From the NCBI GenBank assembly GCA_029821635.1, contig JALGSW010000031.1, forward strand, positions 1 to 32,867: a DNA stretch of 32,867 nucleotides, in the 5' to 3' direction. The first letter of the stretch is position 1. Every line of letters begins with the position of its first letter. The notes under the pieces are model-generated. The model did not search any database and was not told where the DNA came from. It saw only the letters and a list, made by a program, of their open reading frames with translations. The stretch comes from Candidatus Zipacnadia bacterium. GTDB lineage: Bacteria > Armatimonadota > Zipacnadia > Zipacnadales > UBA5352. The position numbers were made by a program, and so were the translations under genes. Shown here in pieces: positions 1-8,270 of this stretch.

Positions 1-327
1 CATCTCGCCGACGCCCTTGCAGCCCATCTCGACGTAGACGTCGAGGAAGCGGCCGAAGTCGGTGTCGGGGCTGTTGGAGCCAGCGCGCGGGTCGAGGTTG
101 CAGAACGGGATGAGCCGGTCGGGCCACACCTCCACCATCTCGACGATGTCCTCGGGCGGCGAGTAGCGGTTGCGGCACTCCGGGCTGACCATCGGCAGCA
201 CAACCGCCATGTCGATGCCGAGGTCGTCGAGCCGGCCGACGAGCTGTTCGCCGGTGGGGCAGGTGGTCCCGCCTGCGCGGGTAACGCTGGGGGTGCGCAA
301 TGCGTGTGTGTGGCAGTCGATGAGCAT
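1..327 (-). CDS. Amidohydrolase-2 family metal-dependent hydrolase, N-terminal part only
   Basis: The reverse strand reads 109 codons without a stop from an ATG at 327 to the window edge, so the C-terminal part lies outside. The protein begins MLIDCHTH, the metal-binding HxH that opens the first strand of amidohydrolase TIM barrels. It continues with a predicted strand ending VVLPMVSPECRNRYSP and a segment DRLIPFCNLDPR, both typical of the amidohydrolase-2 (PF04909) group of decarboxylases and lactone hydrolases. An AGAGGTG ribosome site sits 6 nt before the ATG. The gene is divergent from the lyase at 449, with about 120 nt between the starts. Family is fairly sure; the substrate cannot be read from this fragment. 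Confidence 0.75.
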   Translation of the reverse strand, partial: MLIDCHTHALRTPSVTRAGGTTCPTGEQLVGRLDDLGIDMAVVLPMVSPECRNRYSPPEDIVEMVEVWPDRLIPFCNLDPRAGSNSPDTDFGRFLDVYVEMGCKGVGEM

Positions 328-448
328 GTCGGGCACCTCTGAGTGCAAGCGCTGAGCGCGTCGTCGAGAGGGTTCGCCGCACGCCTGTAAAGGACTTCCC
401 TCGCATCGTACGGAAGTGACGTACACTCTGCCGCTCAGGAGGTGCGCC

Positions 449-2908
449 ATGCGAGAGACGCTGATCTGTCTCGCCAGTCTGATCGCTCTTGCGGCCGCTA
501 CCGCGGCCGTCGCAGCGCCCATCGTGCTGGGCCCCGAGACCGCGGTGCCGACCGACCCGCGCCAGGTGCATCCGCGCTATCTCGGATTCCGGCCCGCGGA
601 CGGGCAGACCGTGGACCTCAACCCGCCGCGCATGAGCTGGCCGTGGTACGCCGAGACGCTGCCCGACGGAACTCCAGCGGGCGACCGGCGCTTCACGCTG
701 CAGATCGCCAGCACGCCGGACTTCGCCGAGCCGAAGGTTGTGGCGGCCGACGTGCGCGTGAACTTCTACAACGCGCTGCCGCCGCTTCGGGGTGCGGACA
801 GGTGGTACTGGCGCGTGGCGTATGACCCCGGCACGGAGGGCGAGCGCTGGTCGGACGTGCGCAGCTTCACCATCGCCGATGGCGCCACGGTTTGGGATCG
901 CTCGGGGCTCACCGATCCGGCGGAGCTTCTGGGCGCTCACCCACGGATGCTGCTTGGCGGCGGAACCATCGAGGAAATCCGGGCGCTGCGTGACACCGAC
1001 GAGCGCTCCGCGGAGCTCGCGGAGTTCATCATCGCGTGGGCCGATCGGGTGGTTGGGCAGGAGTGGTTCACCGACTTCTGGCCCGACGACAGCGTCGATC
1101 GCGACTACATGGGCCGCGGACGGGACCTCGTGGCGGTGGCGTTCGCGTGGAAGCTGACCGGCGACGCGAAGTACGAGGGCTTCAAGCGAGATGTCCTGAC
1201 GATCGCCTCGTGGCCCAAAGGCGGCTTCGCCTCGCCGGAGAAGGCCGGGGCGTCGAGCAAGTGGTCGAGCCACCTGACGGAGTACCTCGGGCTGGTCTAC
1301 GATTGGTGCTACGACGAGTTCAGCCCGGAGGAGCGGGCGGTGATCCGCGGATCGCTGGAGTGGCGGATCGAGCACACGATCTGGAGCTTCGCCTTCAAGC
1401 GAGGCGAGGGCACGAAGATGGCGGGCGGGTCGATCGCGACTGTGTGCGGCAGCCACCCGTTCGAGAACCTGATGGTGACGATGCCGGGCATGATCGCGAT
1501 CGCCGATGAGTCGCAGGTTGCGCGCGACGCGCTGGAGATCGCGGTCAACTACCTGGTTGGCGTGACGGGCGGCGGCGGGCCGGATGAGGCGTGGAATGAG
1601 GGCGCCGGCTACGGGAACGGGAAGATGAAGTGGCTGACAGACGCGACCTGGTACGCGCATACCGCCATCACCGCGCTGCACCTGGAGCTGAACCCCGCGT
1701 ATGACGCCTACTGCGACTTCTTCGCGCGGCTCACGCCCGTGGGCGCGCAGCACAGCTCCTTCGGCAACCGCGGGATCAACGAGAAGGACTGGGCCTCCAG
1801 CCGCATCACGAACTTCCGCCGGATGGCGATGCTGCGCGGGAACGCGGTCACCATGCAGAACTGGCTCGAGACGCGCCGGCGGCTCGAGGAGCTGTCCGGG
1901 CGCACGCCGCAGCCCTACTCGCCGTGGGTGGACTACTGCCTGCCGCTCTACGCGCAGGAGCCCGAGCCGCTGCCGGAGGCCGATCCGGTGAAGCTCTTCG
2001 CGCTGGAGGGCTGGGTGAGCGCGAGCACCGCGCCGCCGAGCGACTACGACGCCCAGCGCGATGCGGTGAGCATGACCTTCGCCTGCCGCCCGCGCGGGGG
2101 CTACAGCCACGCCTTCCGCTCGGAGAACGCGTTCGACATCCACGCGTACGGCGAGACCATCACCTCGGGCGGCGGCACCACCTCGAACCAGGAGTTCTTC
2201 GCCAACCACACGATGAGCCACAACACGGTGCTCGTGGGCGGGCGGGAGCAGGCGGCCGCGAAGGACAACTCCGTGCCGACGATTGGCCGCATCACGCGCT
2301 TCGCGCGCGGCGACGACTACGTCTACTGGGCGGGCGACGCGACGAACGCCTACGCTCCCAAGCAGGGCCTCACGCGCTTCGTGCGGCACGTGCTCTTCGT
2401 GGATGACGCGTACTTCGTGATCTACGACGACCTCGCGGTGCGCGATGGCGCGGAGCCGACGACCTTCCAGTGGCTCTACCACGTGCTGGAGGCCGACGAG
2501 ATGGCACTGAGCGACGATGCGCCCGGCGCCGACTACCGCGTAGGAGACACGCGCGTGCGGCTGCGGCACGTGCCGCTGGTGGAGGGCCTGCGCGTCACGA
2601 ACTACCCGGGGATCGAGGGCATGGTCAACCCGGTCACGGGCGAGGACGTGACCGCGCGCGACAAGTGGGTGCGGGGCACGGAACGCCGCGGCCCTGAGCC
2701 CGCGGACGCCGATCACCTGTGGTTCACGCACGCACAGCCGGTGCGCGAGGCGGGCTTCCTCGCGGTCATCGTGCCCTATCGCGAGGCCGATGAGCCGCCA
2801 ACCATCGAGCCCGCCGGCGAGCGCGGCGTGCGCGTGACCTTCGGCGGGAACACGCGGACGATCTCGGTGGGCGATGGTGGCGAGGCGGACTTCGTGGTGA
2901 TGCCCTGA
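449..2908 (+). CDS. Secreted heparinase II/III-type polysaccharide lyase (DUF4962-like N-terminus)
   Basis: This 819-residue protein is a predicted extracytoplasmic lyase for acidic polysaccharides. I start it at the ATG at 449 because AGGAGG lies 6 nt upstream and the product then opens with a clean signal peptide ending near AVAA. An in-frame ATG at 416 would add 11 residues before the signal. Residues ~30-150 look like a beta-sandwich (DUF4962-like). HPRMLL at ~163 opens an alpha/alpha barrel that includes WSSHLTEYLGLVYDWCYDEF and NEGAGYG. From ~540 a beta-sandwich carries YSHAFRSENAFDIHAYGE and MSHNTVLVGG, the conserved His/Asn pattern of the Hepar_II_III domain. The combination resembles PL15/PL17-like exo-lyases such as Atu3025. 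Substrate (alginate, heparosan or other uronan) is not determinable here. Confidence 0.85.
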   Translation: MRETLICLASLIALAAATAAVAAPIVLGPETAVPTDPRQVHPRYLGFRPADGQTVDLNPPRMSWPWYAETLPDGTPAGDRRFTLQIASTPDFAEPKVVAADVRVNFYNALPPLRGADRWYWRVAYDPGTEGERWSDVRSFTIADGATVWDRSGLTDPAELLGAHPRMLLGGGTIEEIRALRDTDERSAELAEFIIAWADRVVGQEWFTDFWPDDSVDRDYMGRGRDLVAVAFAWKLTGDAKYEGFKRDVLTIASWPKGGFASPEKAGASSKWSSHLTEYLGLVYDWCYDEFSPEERAVIRGSLEWRIEHTIWSFAFKRGEGTKMAGGSIATVCGSHPFENLMVTMPGMIAIADESQVARDALEIAVNYLVGVTGGGGPDEAWNEGAGYGNGKMKWLTDATWYAHTAITALHLELNPAYDAYCDFFARLTPVGAQHSSFGNRGINEKDWASSRITNFRRMAMLRGNAVTMQNWLETRRRLEELSGRTPQPYSPWVDYCLPLYAQEPEPLPEADPVKLFALEGWVSASTAPPSDYDAQRDAVSMTFACRPRGGYSHAFRSENAFDIHAYGETITSGGGTTSNQEFFANHTMSHNTVLVGGREQAAAKDNSVPTIGRITRFARGDDYVYWAGDATNAYAPKQGLTRFVRHVLFVDDAYFVIYDDLAVRDGAEPTTFQWLYHVLEADEMALSDDAPGADYRVGDTRVRLRHVPLVEGLRVTNYPGIEGMVNPVTGEDVTARDKWVRGTERRGPEPADADHLWFTHAQPVREAGFLAVIVPYREADEPPTIEPAGERGVRVTFGGNTRTISVGDGGEADFVVMP

Positions 2909-2993
2909 GCGGCATCGCGCAAGTTCGCACAGATATGGGGAGGTCCTTGCGCATCAGCGCGGAAGAGGGCGACAGCGCGCCAAATGGAGCGGG

Positions 2994-3012
2994 CGCCGCA
3001 GACTTTGCGGCG
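2994..3012 (+). other. Short GC-rich hairpin between lyase and solenoid gene
   Basis: CGCCGCA and TGCGGCG pair perfectly (7 bp) around a 5-nt loop, 26 nt before the next ribosome site. A second, looser inverted repeat (GCGCAAG at 2917-2923 with CTTGCGC at 2946-2952) follows the stop codon at 2908. Neither has a T-run, so these may be weak termination or 5'-leader structures. Confidence 0.3.
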
Positions 3013-3044
3013 TCCGGCGAGGGAACCGCTGAGGGGGAGCCACG

Positions 3045-5468
3045 ATGCACCGCATCACCGCAGTCGCACTGACGCTGATTCTCTGCTGTACTGCCCTGAC
3101 GCATGCCGAGGAGCCGACCACCGACCAAGTCATCGCCGCCGCGCGGGCAGCCGCGATGGAGGCTCACGATCGCGATGCGATGCTGCAGCTCGCCGAGATC
3201 GTCATGGCTACCGACACGACGCAGGCGCTGAGAGACCTGCAAGAGGCCGCGCGCATGCCCGGCCTGGCGCGCAACGCCCAGGTTGACGGCTCAGCGACCG
3301 TCCGCCTCGCTGACCTGCTCGCGAAGCTCGGCGACAAAGAGGCCGCAGCCGGTGTGCTCCGCTCCGAGCTGCAATCGCTGCTCGCGGCCCCGGTATCGGG
3401 CCAGGACTGGGAGATCGCGAATCTCGTGGCGCGTCTGTCGCGCCTGGCCGGTGCGATCTGCCCCACGGACGAGGCGATGGCGCGGACAGCCTTCAAGAAG
3501 GTTGAGGACGAGCTACTCCCACGGGTCCAAGACAGCTACCAGCGGCAGACCGCCGTCGCGGAACTGGCGGCGGCGAAAGCGCGTCTGGCGCCCGACGAGG
3601 CGACCATGCTCTTCGCGCGCGAGTGCCCGAACCGGCTGATGCCAGCCTCGTTGCTGCTGAGCGTCATCGAGACCAACGCCGATGCAGCGATGATTCACCT
3701 CGCGGCCATCGCGTCCGGGCAGATCGCCAGCGATGGCGAGCACAACGCGCGCGAGGTGCAGTTCGCGCTGGTCGGCGCCGTCATGCGCCAGGACATGAAC
3801 CGCGCCCTGCTCCTCGCCCGCCAGCTCGGCATCGCCAGTTCGCCGTCCTCGGAGCCGGTGCTGACGCGGCACATCGCCGACGCGCTGGTCGAGGTCGGCA
3901 TCGACGCACTGCCCGACGACCCCACGCTGACCTCGTTCCTGCGAGGCGCCGCAACGGGCCTCGCGCGTGTGGACCCGGCGATGGCACTCGAGCTGACATC
4001 TCGCGTCGAGTCGCCGAACTGGCACGCCGGCATCTACGCCGATGTCGCCGCCATAGCCGCCGAGCAGGCGCCAGATATCGCGTGCGAAGCCGCTCGGCGG
4101 GCCCTGGCCGCCTGTGAGTCGCTGGACACCGACCCGAGCAACTTCATCGGTCCCGCCGCAGCCGCGATCGCGCCGGTGGACTCGGCTCTCGCGGCTGAGC
4201 TGCTCCGGAAGATGGGGCAGTTCGCGTACTTCGAGCCGGCGTTCGGCTCTCTGCTGAGGCATGATCGCGCTGCCGCCGACGCGCTGCTCGCCGACCTGCC
4301 GCCTGAGCAGCAGTTATTGGCGCTGGCTTCGATGATGACGCAGACTGAGGACCTCGACGAGGCCGGTCGGAGCGAGATTGCCGAGCGCGCGCTGCAGTCG
4401 CCTGCGATGTCCGCGGGTGGAGCCGCCGCGTGCAGGATTGTCACAGAGATGGCCGAACTCGACCTCGATCGCGCGAGGCAGGCGTGGCAGTCGCTCGACC
4501 CGATCGACGTCACGACCGCGGACAAGCGAACGGTCGCTGACAGGCTGACCGCGCTGGCCGCGGTGGCGGAGGCATACGAGGCGCGTGAGCGGGGGAGTTC
4601 GACGCCCGAGGTGAGTGCCATCCGCGACGCGGTGCTGGCCGCGCCGCCGCGGCAATACTGGGCGCCGCTATTCATGGCCAGGCTGGCCGGGATCTACGCG
4701 AACTACGACGGTCCTGCCGCAAAGGCCGCTGCCGAGCAGGTGCTGGCCGATCTCGCGGACTCTGGAGGCTGGCGCACGTCGGAGGCGCGGGTGGCGGCCA
4801 TCGCCGCGCTCTCGCGCGTGGACATGCGCAGCACAAAGGTGCTGATCACCGACCGCAACGACCTCAACAGGCCCGAACAGCTCCAGCCGATCATCACCGA
4901 GATCGCGCGCAGGCGCCCCGCGTTCGCGTGCCAGATGGTCTACGACGTCTCGCGGCCGGGCGCAATCGACGTCATGCTCAGCCGCGCGCTCCAGGTGGTC
5001 GGTGCGGAGGAGGATGAGGCGACAGCCATCGAGCTGATCAACACCTGGATGGCCGCACGCGGCTTCAGGCCGAGCAGCTTCGGCTTCCTCTTCACGGGCG
5101 CTCTGGACAGCGGCCGGGCTTCGCTGATCGACCTAATGCCGGCCTGCCTCGACACGGTCGATGATCCGGGCGTGGTCGCGAGCATCATAGAACTCACCGC
5201 CCGGCCCTCGGTGGGCTTTGCCACCGACACGCTCTTGGACTACCTTCTGCAGCGGCTGGCGGAAGCCGAGCCGAGGCACACGCAGCGAGCGATCATACCG
5301 CTCTCCGCGGCGGTGGCGGAGCGGCGGTGGGAGGACGGGCTGGCGATGGTGCAGGAACTGCCGGTGAACGACCGCCCGACCGCACTGCTGCTCGCCCTGG
5401 AGATGCGCGAGCACCGGCGCGAGGTGCTTGCGGCGCGCCGGGCCGAGCCCGCTGCGGAAGGGGCGTAG
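3045..5468 (+). CDS. Secreted alpha-helical repeat protein, unknown function (paralogue A)
   Basis: I do not recognise this 807-residue protein. It starts with a signal peptide (MHRITAVALTLILCCTALTHA) after a GAGGGGG ribosome site. The mature part is almost wholly predicted helix, rich in Ala, Leu, Arg and Asp/Glu, with recurring RAL-type helix pairs about 35-45 residues apart. This suggests a TPR/HEAT-like alpha-solenoid. It is clearly paralogous to the 794-residue product at 5859-8243. Both open after the signal with EPTT or EPPTT, share an RxAWQS...ID block followed by ERGSS.PE in the middle, an ALSRVD segment, and a C-terminal ERxWExG...ELP block. No catalytic motif is visible. A binding, scaffold or regulatory role in the envelope is only a guess. 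Confidence 0.8.
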   Translation: MHRITAVALTLILCCTALTHAEEPTTDQVIAAARAAAMEAHDRDAMLQLAEIVMATDTTQALRDLQEAARMPGLARNAQVDGSATVRLADLLAKLGDKEAAAGVLRSELQSLLAAPVSGQDWEIANLVARLSRLAGAICPTDEAMARTAFKKVEDELLPRVQDSYQRQTAVAELAAAKARLAPDEATMLFARECPNRLMPASLLLSVIETNADAAMIHLAAIASGQIASDGEHNAREVQFALVGAVMRQDMNRALLLARQLGIASSPSSEPVLTRHIADALVEVGIDALPDDPTLTSFLRGAATGLARVDPAMALELTSRVESPNWHAGIYADVAAIAAEQAPDIACEAARRALAACESLDTDPSNFIGPAAAAIAPVDSALAAELLRKMGQFAYFEPAFGSLLRHDRAAADALLADLPPEQQLLALASMMTQTEDLDEAGRSEIAERALQSPAMSAGGAAACRIVTEMAELDLDRARQAWQSLDPIDVTTADKRTVADRLTALAAVAEAYEARERGSSTPEVSAIRDAVLAAPPRQYWAPLFMARLAGIYANYDGPAAKAAAEQVLADLADSGGWRTSEARVAAIAALSRVDMRSTKVLITDRNDLNRPEQLQPIITEIARRRPAFACQMVYDVSRPGAIDVMLSRALQVVGAEEDEATAIELINTWMAARGFRPSSFGFLFTGALDSGRASLIDLMPACLDTVDDPGVVASIIELTARPSVGFATDTLLDYLLQRLAEAEPRHTQRAIIPLSAAVAERRWEDGLAMVQELPVNDRPTALLLALEMREHRREVLAARRAEPAAEGA

Positions 5469-5496
5469 CACGCGGATTCCGGCCCCGTGGCCGGAC

Positions 5497-5829
5497 CCCC
5501 CCGTGCTTGACGCCGTGCCTGCCGAGTCGCTGCCGGACGTGCTGCAGCGCGTTCCGGACAACCTGCTCGCTTTCGCGACGGACGCGCTACTCGTCGACCT
5601 CGCGGGGCGCCTGCAGACGCTCCCCGAGCAGAACGCGCGGATCGGCATGATTTACGTGGCCGCGGGAGCGCTTGAGCGCGACTGGGAGCAGGGGCAGACG
5701 ATGCTGGAGGCACTGCCCCCGGATCGCAAGTGCGCGGCGATGCTCAGGGCGGTCGCGTTCCGCGACAGACGCAGCGGCGCTGGCGTGCCACCGACCTACG
5801 GGCCTGACGGACGGCTCATCGGGGGGTAG
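5497..5829 (+). pseudogene. C-terminal remnant of a third solenoid paralogue
   Basis: This open stretch of about 110 codons is in a different frame from the preceding gene. It matches only the last ~90 residues of the two flanking paralogues: a NLLAFATDALLVDL segment parallels the TLALASDELLAYV and SVGFATDTLLDYL segments, and ERDWEQGQTMLEALPPDR parallels ERNWELGQVLLSELPPRR. It ends with its own tail (PPTYGPDGRLIGG). There is no signal peptide and no credible ribosome site. The only ATG upstream in frame (5428) lies inside the previous gene, and a GTG at 5503 has no Shine-Dalgarno. I read it as the leftover of a tandem copy after unequal recombination. A translated fragment cannot be excluded. 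It is closer to the downstream copy than to the upstream one. Confidence 0.65.
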
Positions 5830-5858
5830 CAGTTCAGTAGCGACAGGAGGGGTAGGCG

Positions 5859-8243
5859 ATGAAGCGCTTCATGACGGCGTGTGCTGTCTTGGCGCTTGCG
5901 GTATCCACGGCCTTCGCGGGGGAGCCGCCGACGACGCAGCAGATCCTCGAGGCCGCCTGGCAGGCGGCACAGGAAGATGACTCGCGCGAATCGCTGGCGG
6001 AGGTGGCCGCGTACTTCCTGCCCCATGACAGAGAGCGCGCATTGGGCGCCGCTCTCTCCGCCGCGGACGCGCAGCCGCGCCACTCCCGCAGCGTGGGCGA
6101 GATGTGGGCCGCGGATCGCCAGATCGCGGCGACACTGACCGCGCTCGGCCATGAGGAGCGTGCCCGGGCGGTCCTGCGGAGCGCCCTCTCGGACGCCCTC
6201 ACCGTCTACGGCGTACCGCGCGGCTGGGACGGGGGCCAGCGGGCGCTTGCAGTGAGCGAGATGGCGCTGCGGCTCTGGCCGGAGGACGAAGAGCTGGTGC
6301 GGAGGGCGGCCGAAACGGTAGGGCGCTGGCTCGAACTGCTTCGGCCGGACTACCACACGAGCATGGCCGTGCCCATCCACCAGACGCTCCTCGCGGCGAT
6401 TGCACCGCAGAGCGACGGGGGCGCGGATGGGCCTACGAAAGGCACTGCGAGTCTCCTGAAGCTGGTCGAGGAAGACCCGCTGGGTGTCCTCAACAACATC
6501 GGCGCGATCTGCGGCGGGGGCCAGCCCTACAGGGAGCCTTTCGAGGGAGCGTGGGAGGTGCGTCACGCCCTGGTGGCGACGCTACTGCGGATGGACGCGG
6601 CGAAAGCCATGGCGGCCGCCTCGTTCGAGGGCCCCAGTGTCTTCAGCGGCGTGTCGTCTGTCGAAGGGCGCAATCTCATCGCCGACGCCGCCCTCGATGC
6701 GGGTGTTGGCGACCTGCCGATGGACCCCGCCTGGGACAGCAACTACGCGCGACTGTGCGGCTCGATCGCCCGATGCGACCATGATGCCGCTAACGCACTG
6801 GCGCTCCGTCTCACCAGCCTCACCGGCCGCGCTGAGGCATTCCGCTCGATGACCTACGCTCTCGTAGACGCAGGGCAGATCGACCGCGCACTCGACGTTG
6901 GTCGGCGCTTGCGCGATCTGTGCCGAAGCACCCCCGGGATAGAGACGCGGTGGATGAGCGGCGTGATAGCGCTGCTGGCGCCGCATGATGCGCTGCTTGC
7001 CGGCGAACTCACGGTACTGCTGTCTGGGGGAGCATACCGCGAGAAGAACTGGCTGGACCTGTGGCGTCAGAACGAGGACGCCGCCATTGCAGCGCTTGAC
7101 GGGATGGCACCCGCGTCAGCGCTCAGTCTGTTCGCAAGCACCATCGAGCCCATGGTGGCCGCGGGCCAGCGAGATGCCGCGCTTGCCCGCGCGGACGAGG
7201 TCCTGACCTCACCTCACTTCCCGGAGATCGGTGTCAATGGCGCCTCGCTCCTCGAAGTACTGGCTCACCTTGACCCGACGCTTGCGCGCCGGGCGTGGCA
7301 GAGCACACCGGCGATCGATCCCGCTGATGCAGGACCGAACCGTCTCACTGCCTGGCTGAAGTGCCTCTTCGCGGTTGCGGACGCGATGGAGCGAGTGGAA
7401 CGGGGAAGCTCAGGGCCCGAGGCGGCCGAGATCGAGCGGCTCATGCCTGGCGTCAGCGACAACTCCCGGAGGTCGCTGCAGCTTCGCGGCAGGCTCGCGG
7501 AGATGCTTACTGGCCTGCGTCCTGAACGCGCTCGGGATGTGGCCCTGGAGGTGCTCGATGCGCGCGCTCGCTGTTCGGATCCGTACTACAGGGACATAGC
7601 CAGCCGCCACGCGATCCGCGCACTGTCCCGGGTCGATCCAGATGCCGCGATAGCGGCCCTGCTCAACGATGACGAGCTGCGTCGGGACCACGAGACGGCT
7701 GCGCTCGCTGTGGCGGGCGCCTGCCGAAATGACGTCGACGCGGCGTTCGAGATGCTGGATCTCCTGCGCGAGGACGCGACTCGGGCCACGTTGCTCAGAG
7801 GAGCCGCCGAGGAGATCGCCAGGGATGTCTCCCCCGAAGCTCTGCGCACGTTTGTCGAGCGATGGACGCGCGAGGCGCCACGCCCGGGCGCTACAGTTGC
7901 GGGGCTGTTGCCGGCCATGGTGGCAGCACGCCGACCTGAGCTTTCGGAACTGATCATCGGGTTGCTCGGGGATTTCGTAAGTGATGACAATCTGGCGCGC
8001 GTAATCATGACGCATCCGAGCACACTGGCGCTGGCGTCAGATGAGCTGCTCGCCTACGTGCACGACAGGGTGGGAGACGAGAAGCTTGGTCGGCCGATGA
8101 CCAGGCTCATCGCGGCTCGCGTTGAGCGGAACTGGGAGTTGGGGCAGGTGCTGCTCAGCGAACTCCCGCCCAGGCGTCGGGTCGAGGCGCTGCTGGCGGT
8201 AGAGACGGTCCGCAACTGCCGGCGGGACGAGCTTGGGCTGTGA
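5859..8243 (+). CDS. Secreted alpha-helical repeat protein, unknown function (paralogue B)
   Basis: This is the 794-residue paralogue of the gene at 3045. The start ATG follows an AGGAGGGG ribosome site, and the product has a signal peptide ending near AFA-GEPPTTQQIL. Helical segments dominate from the mature N-terminus to the end, as expected for an alpha-solenoid of TPR/HEAT-like helix pairs, with conserved landmarks RRAWQSTPAID, ERGSSGPEA, AIRALSRVDPDAA and ERNWELGQVLLSELPP. No enzymatic motif, membrane anchor or lipobox is visible, so it is probably periplasmic or released. It lies 29 nt after the remnant of a third copy and converges on the minus-strand gene at 8271, leaving only 27 nt between stops with no clear terminator hairpin. 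Function unknown; the family seems to have expanded locally by duplication. Confidence 0.8.
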   Translation: MKRFMTACAVLALAVSTAFAGEPPTTQQILEAAWQAAQEDDSRESLAEVAAYFLPHDRERALGAALSAADAQPRHSRSVGEMWAADRQIAATLTALGHEERARAVLRSALSDALTVYGVPRGWDGGQRALAVSEMALRLWPEDEELVRRAAETVGRWLELLRPDYHTSMAVPIHQTLLAAIAPQSDGGADGPTKGTASLLKLVEEDPLGVLNNIGAICGGGQPYREPFEGAWEVRHALVATLLRMDAAKAMAAASFEGPSVFSGVSSVEGRNLIADAALDAGVGDLPMDPAWDSNYARLCGSIARCDHDAANALALRLTSLTGRAEAFRSMTYALVDAGQIDRALDVGRRLRDLCRSTPGIETRWMSGVIALLAPHDALLAGELTVLLSGGAYREKNWLDLWRQNEDAAIAALDGMAPASALSLFASTIEPMVAAGQRDAALARADEVLTSPHFPEIGVNGASLLEVLAHLDPTLARRAWQSTPAIDPADAGPNRLTAWLKCLFAVADAMERVERGSSGPEAAEIERLMPGVSDNSRRSLQLRGRLAEMLTGLRPERARDVALEVLDARARCSDPYYRDIASRHAIRALSRVDPDAAIAALLNDDELRRDHETAALAVAGACRNDVDAAFEMLDLLREDATRATLLRGAAEEIARDVSPEALRTFVERWTREAPRPGATVAGLLPAMVAARRPELSELIIGLLGDFVSDDNLARVIMTHPSTLALASDELLAYVHDRVGDEKLGRPMTRLIAARVERNWELGQVLLSELPPRRRVEALLAVETVRNCRRDELGL

Positions 8244-8270
8244 GGCGGCGGGAGCAGGGGCCGATCACCC

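Noticed and set aside
170..355. 61-codon plus-strand frame at the left end
   Set aside because: It is opposite the amidohydrolase fragment, which has a recognisable HxH start and a proper ribosome site on the other strand.
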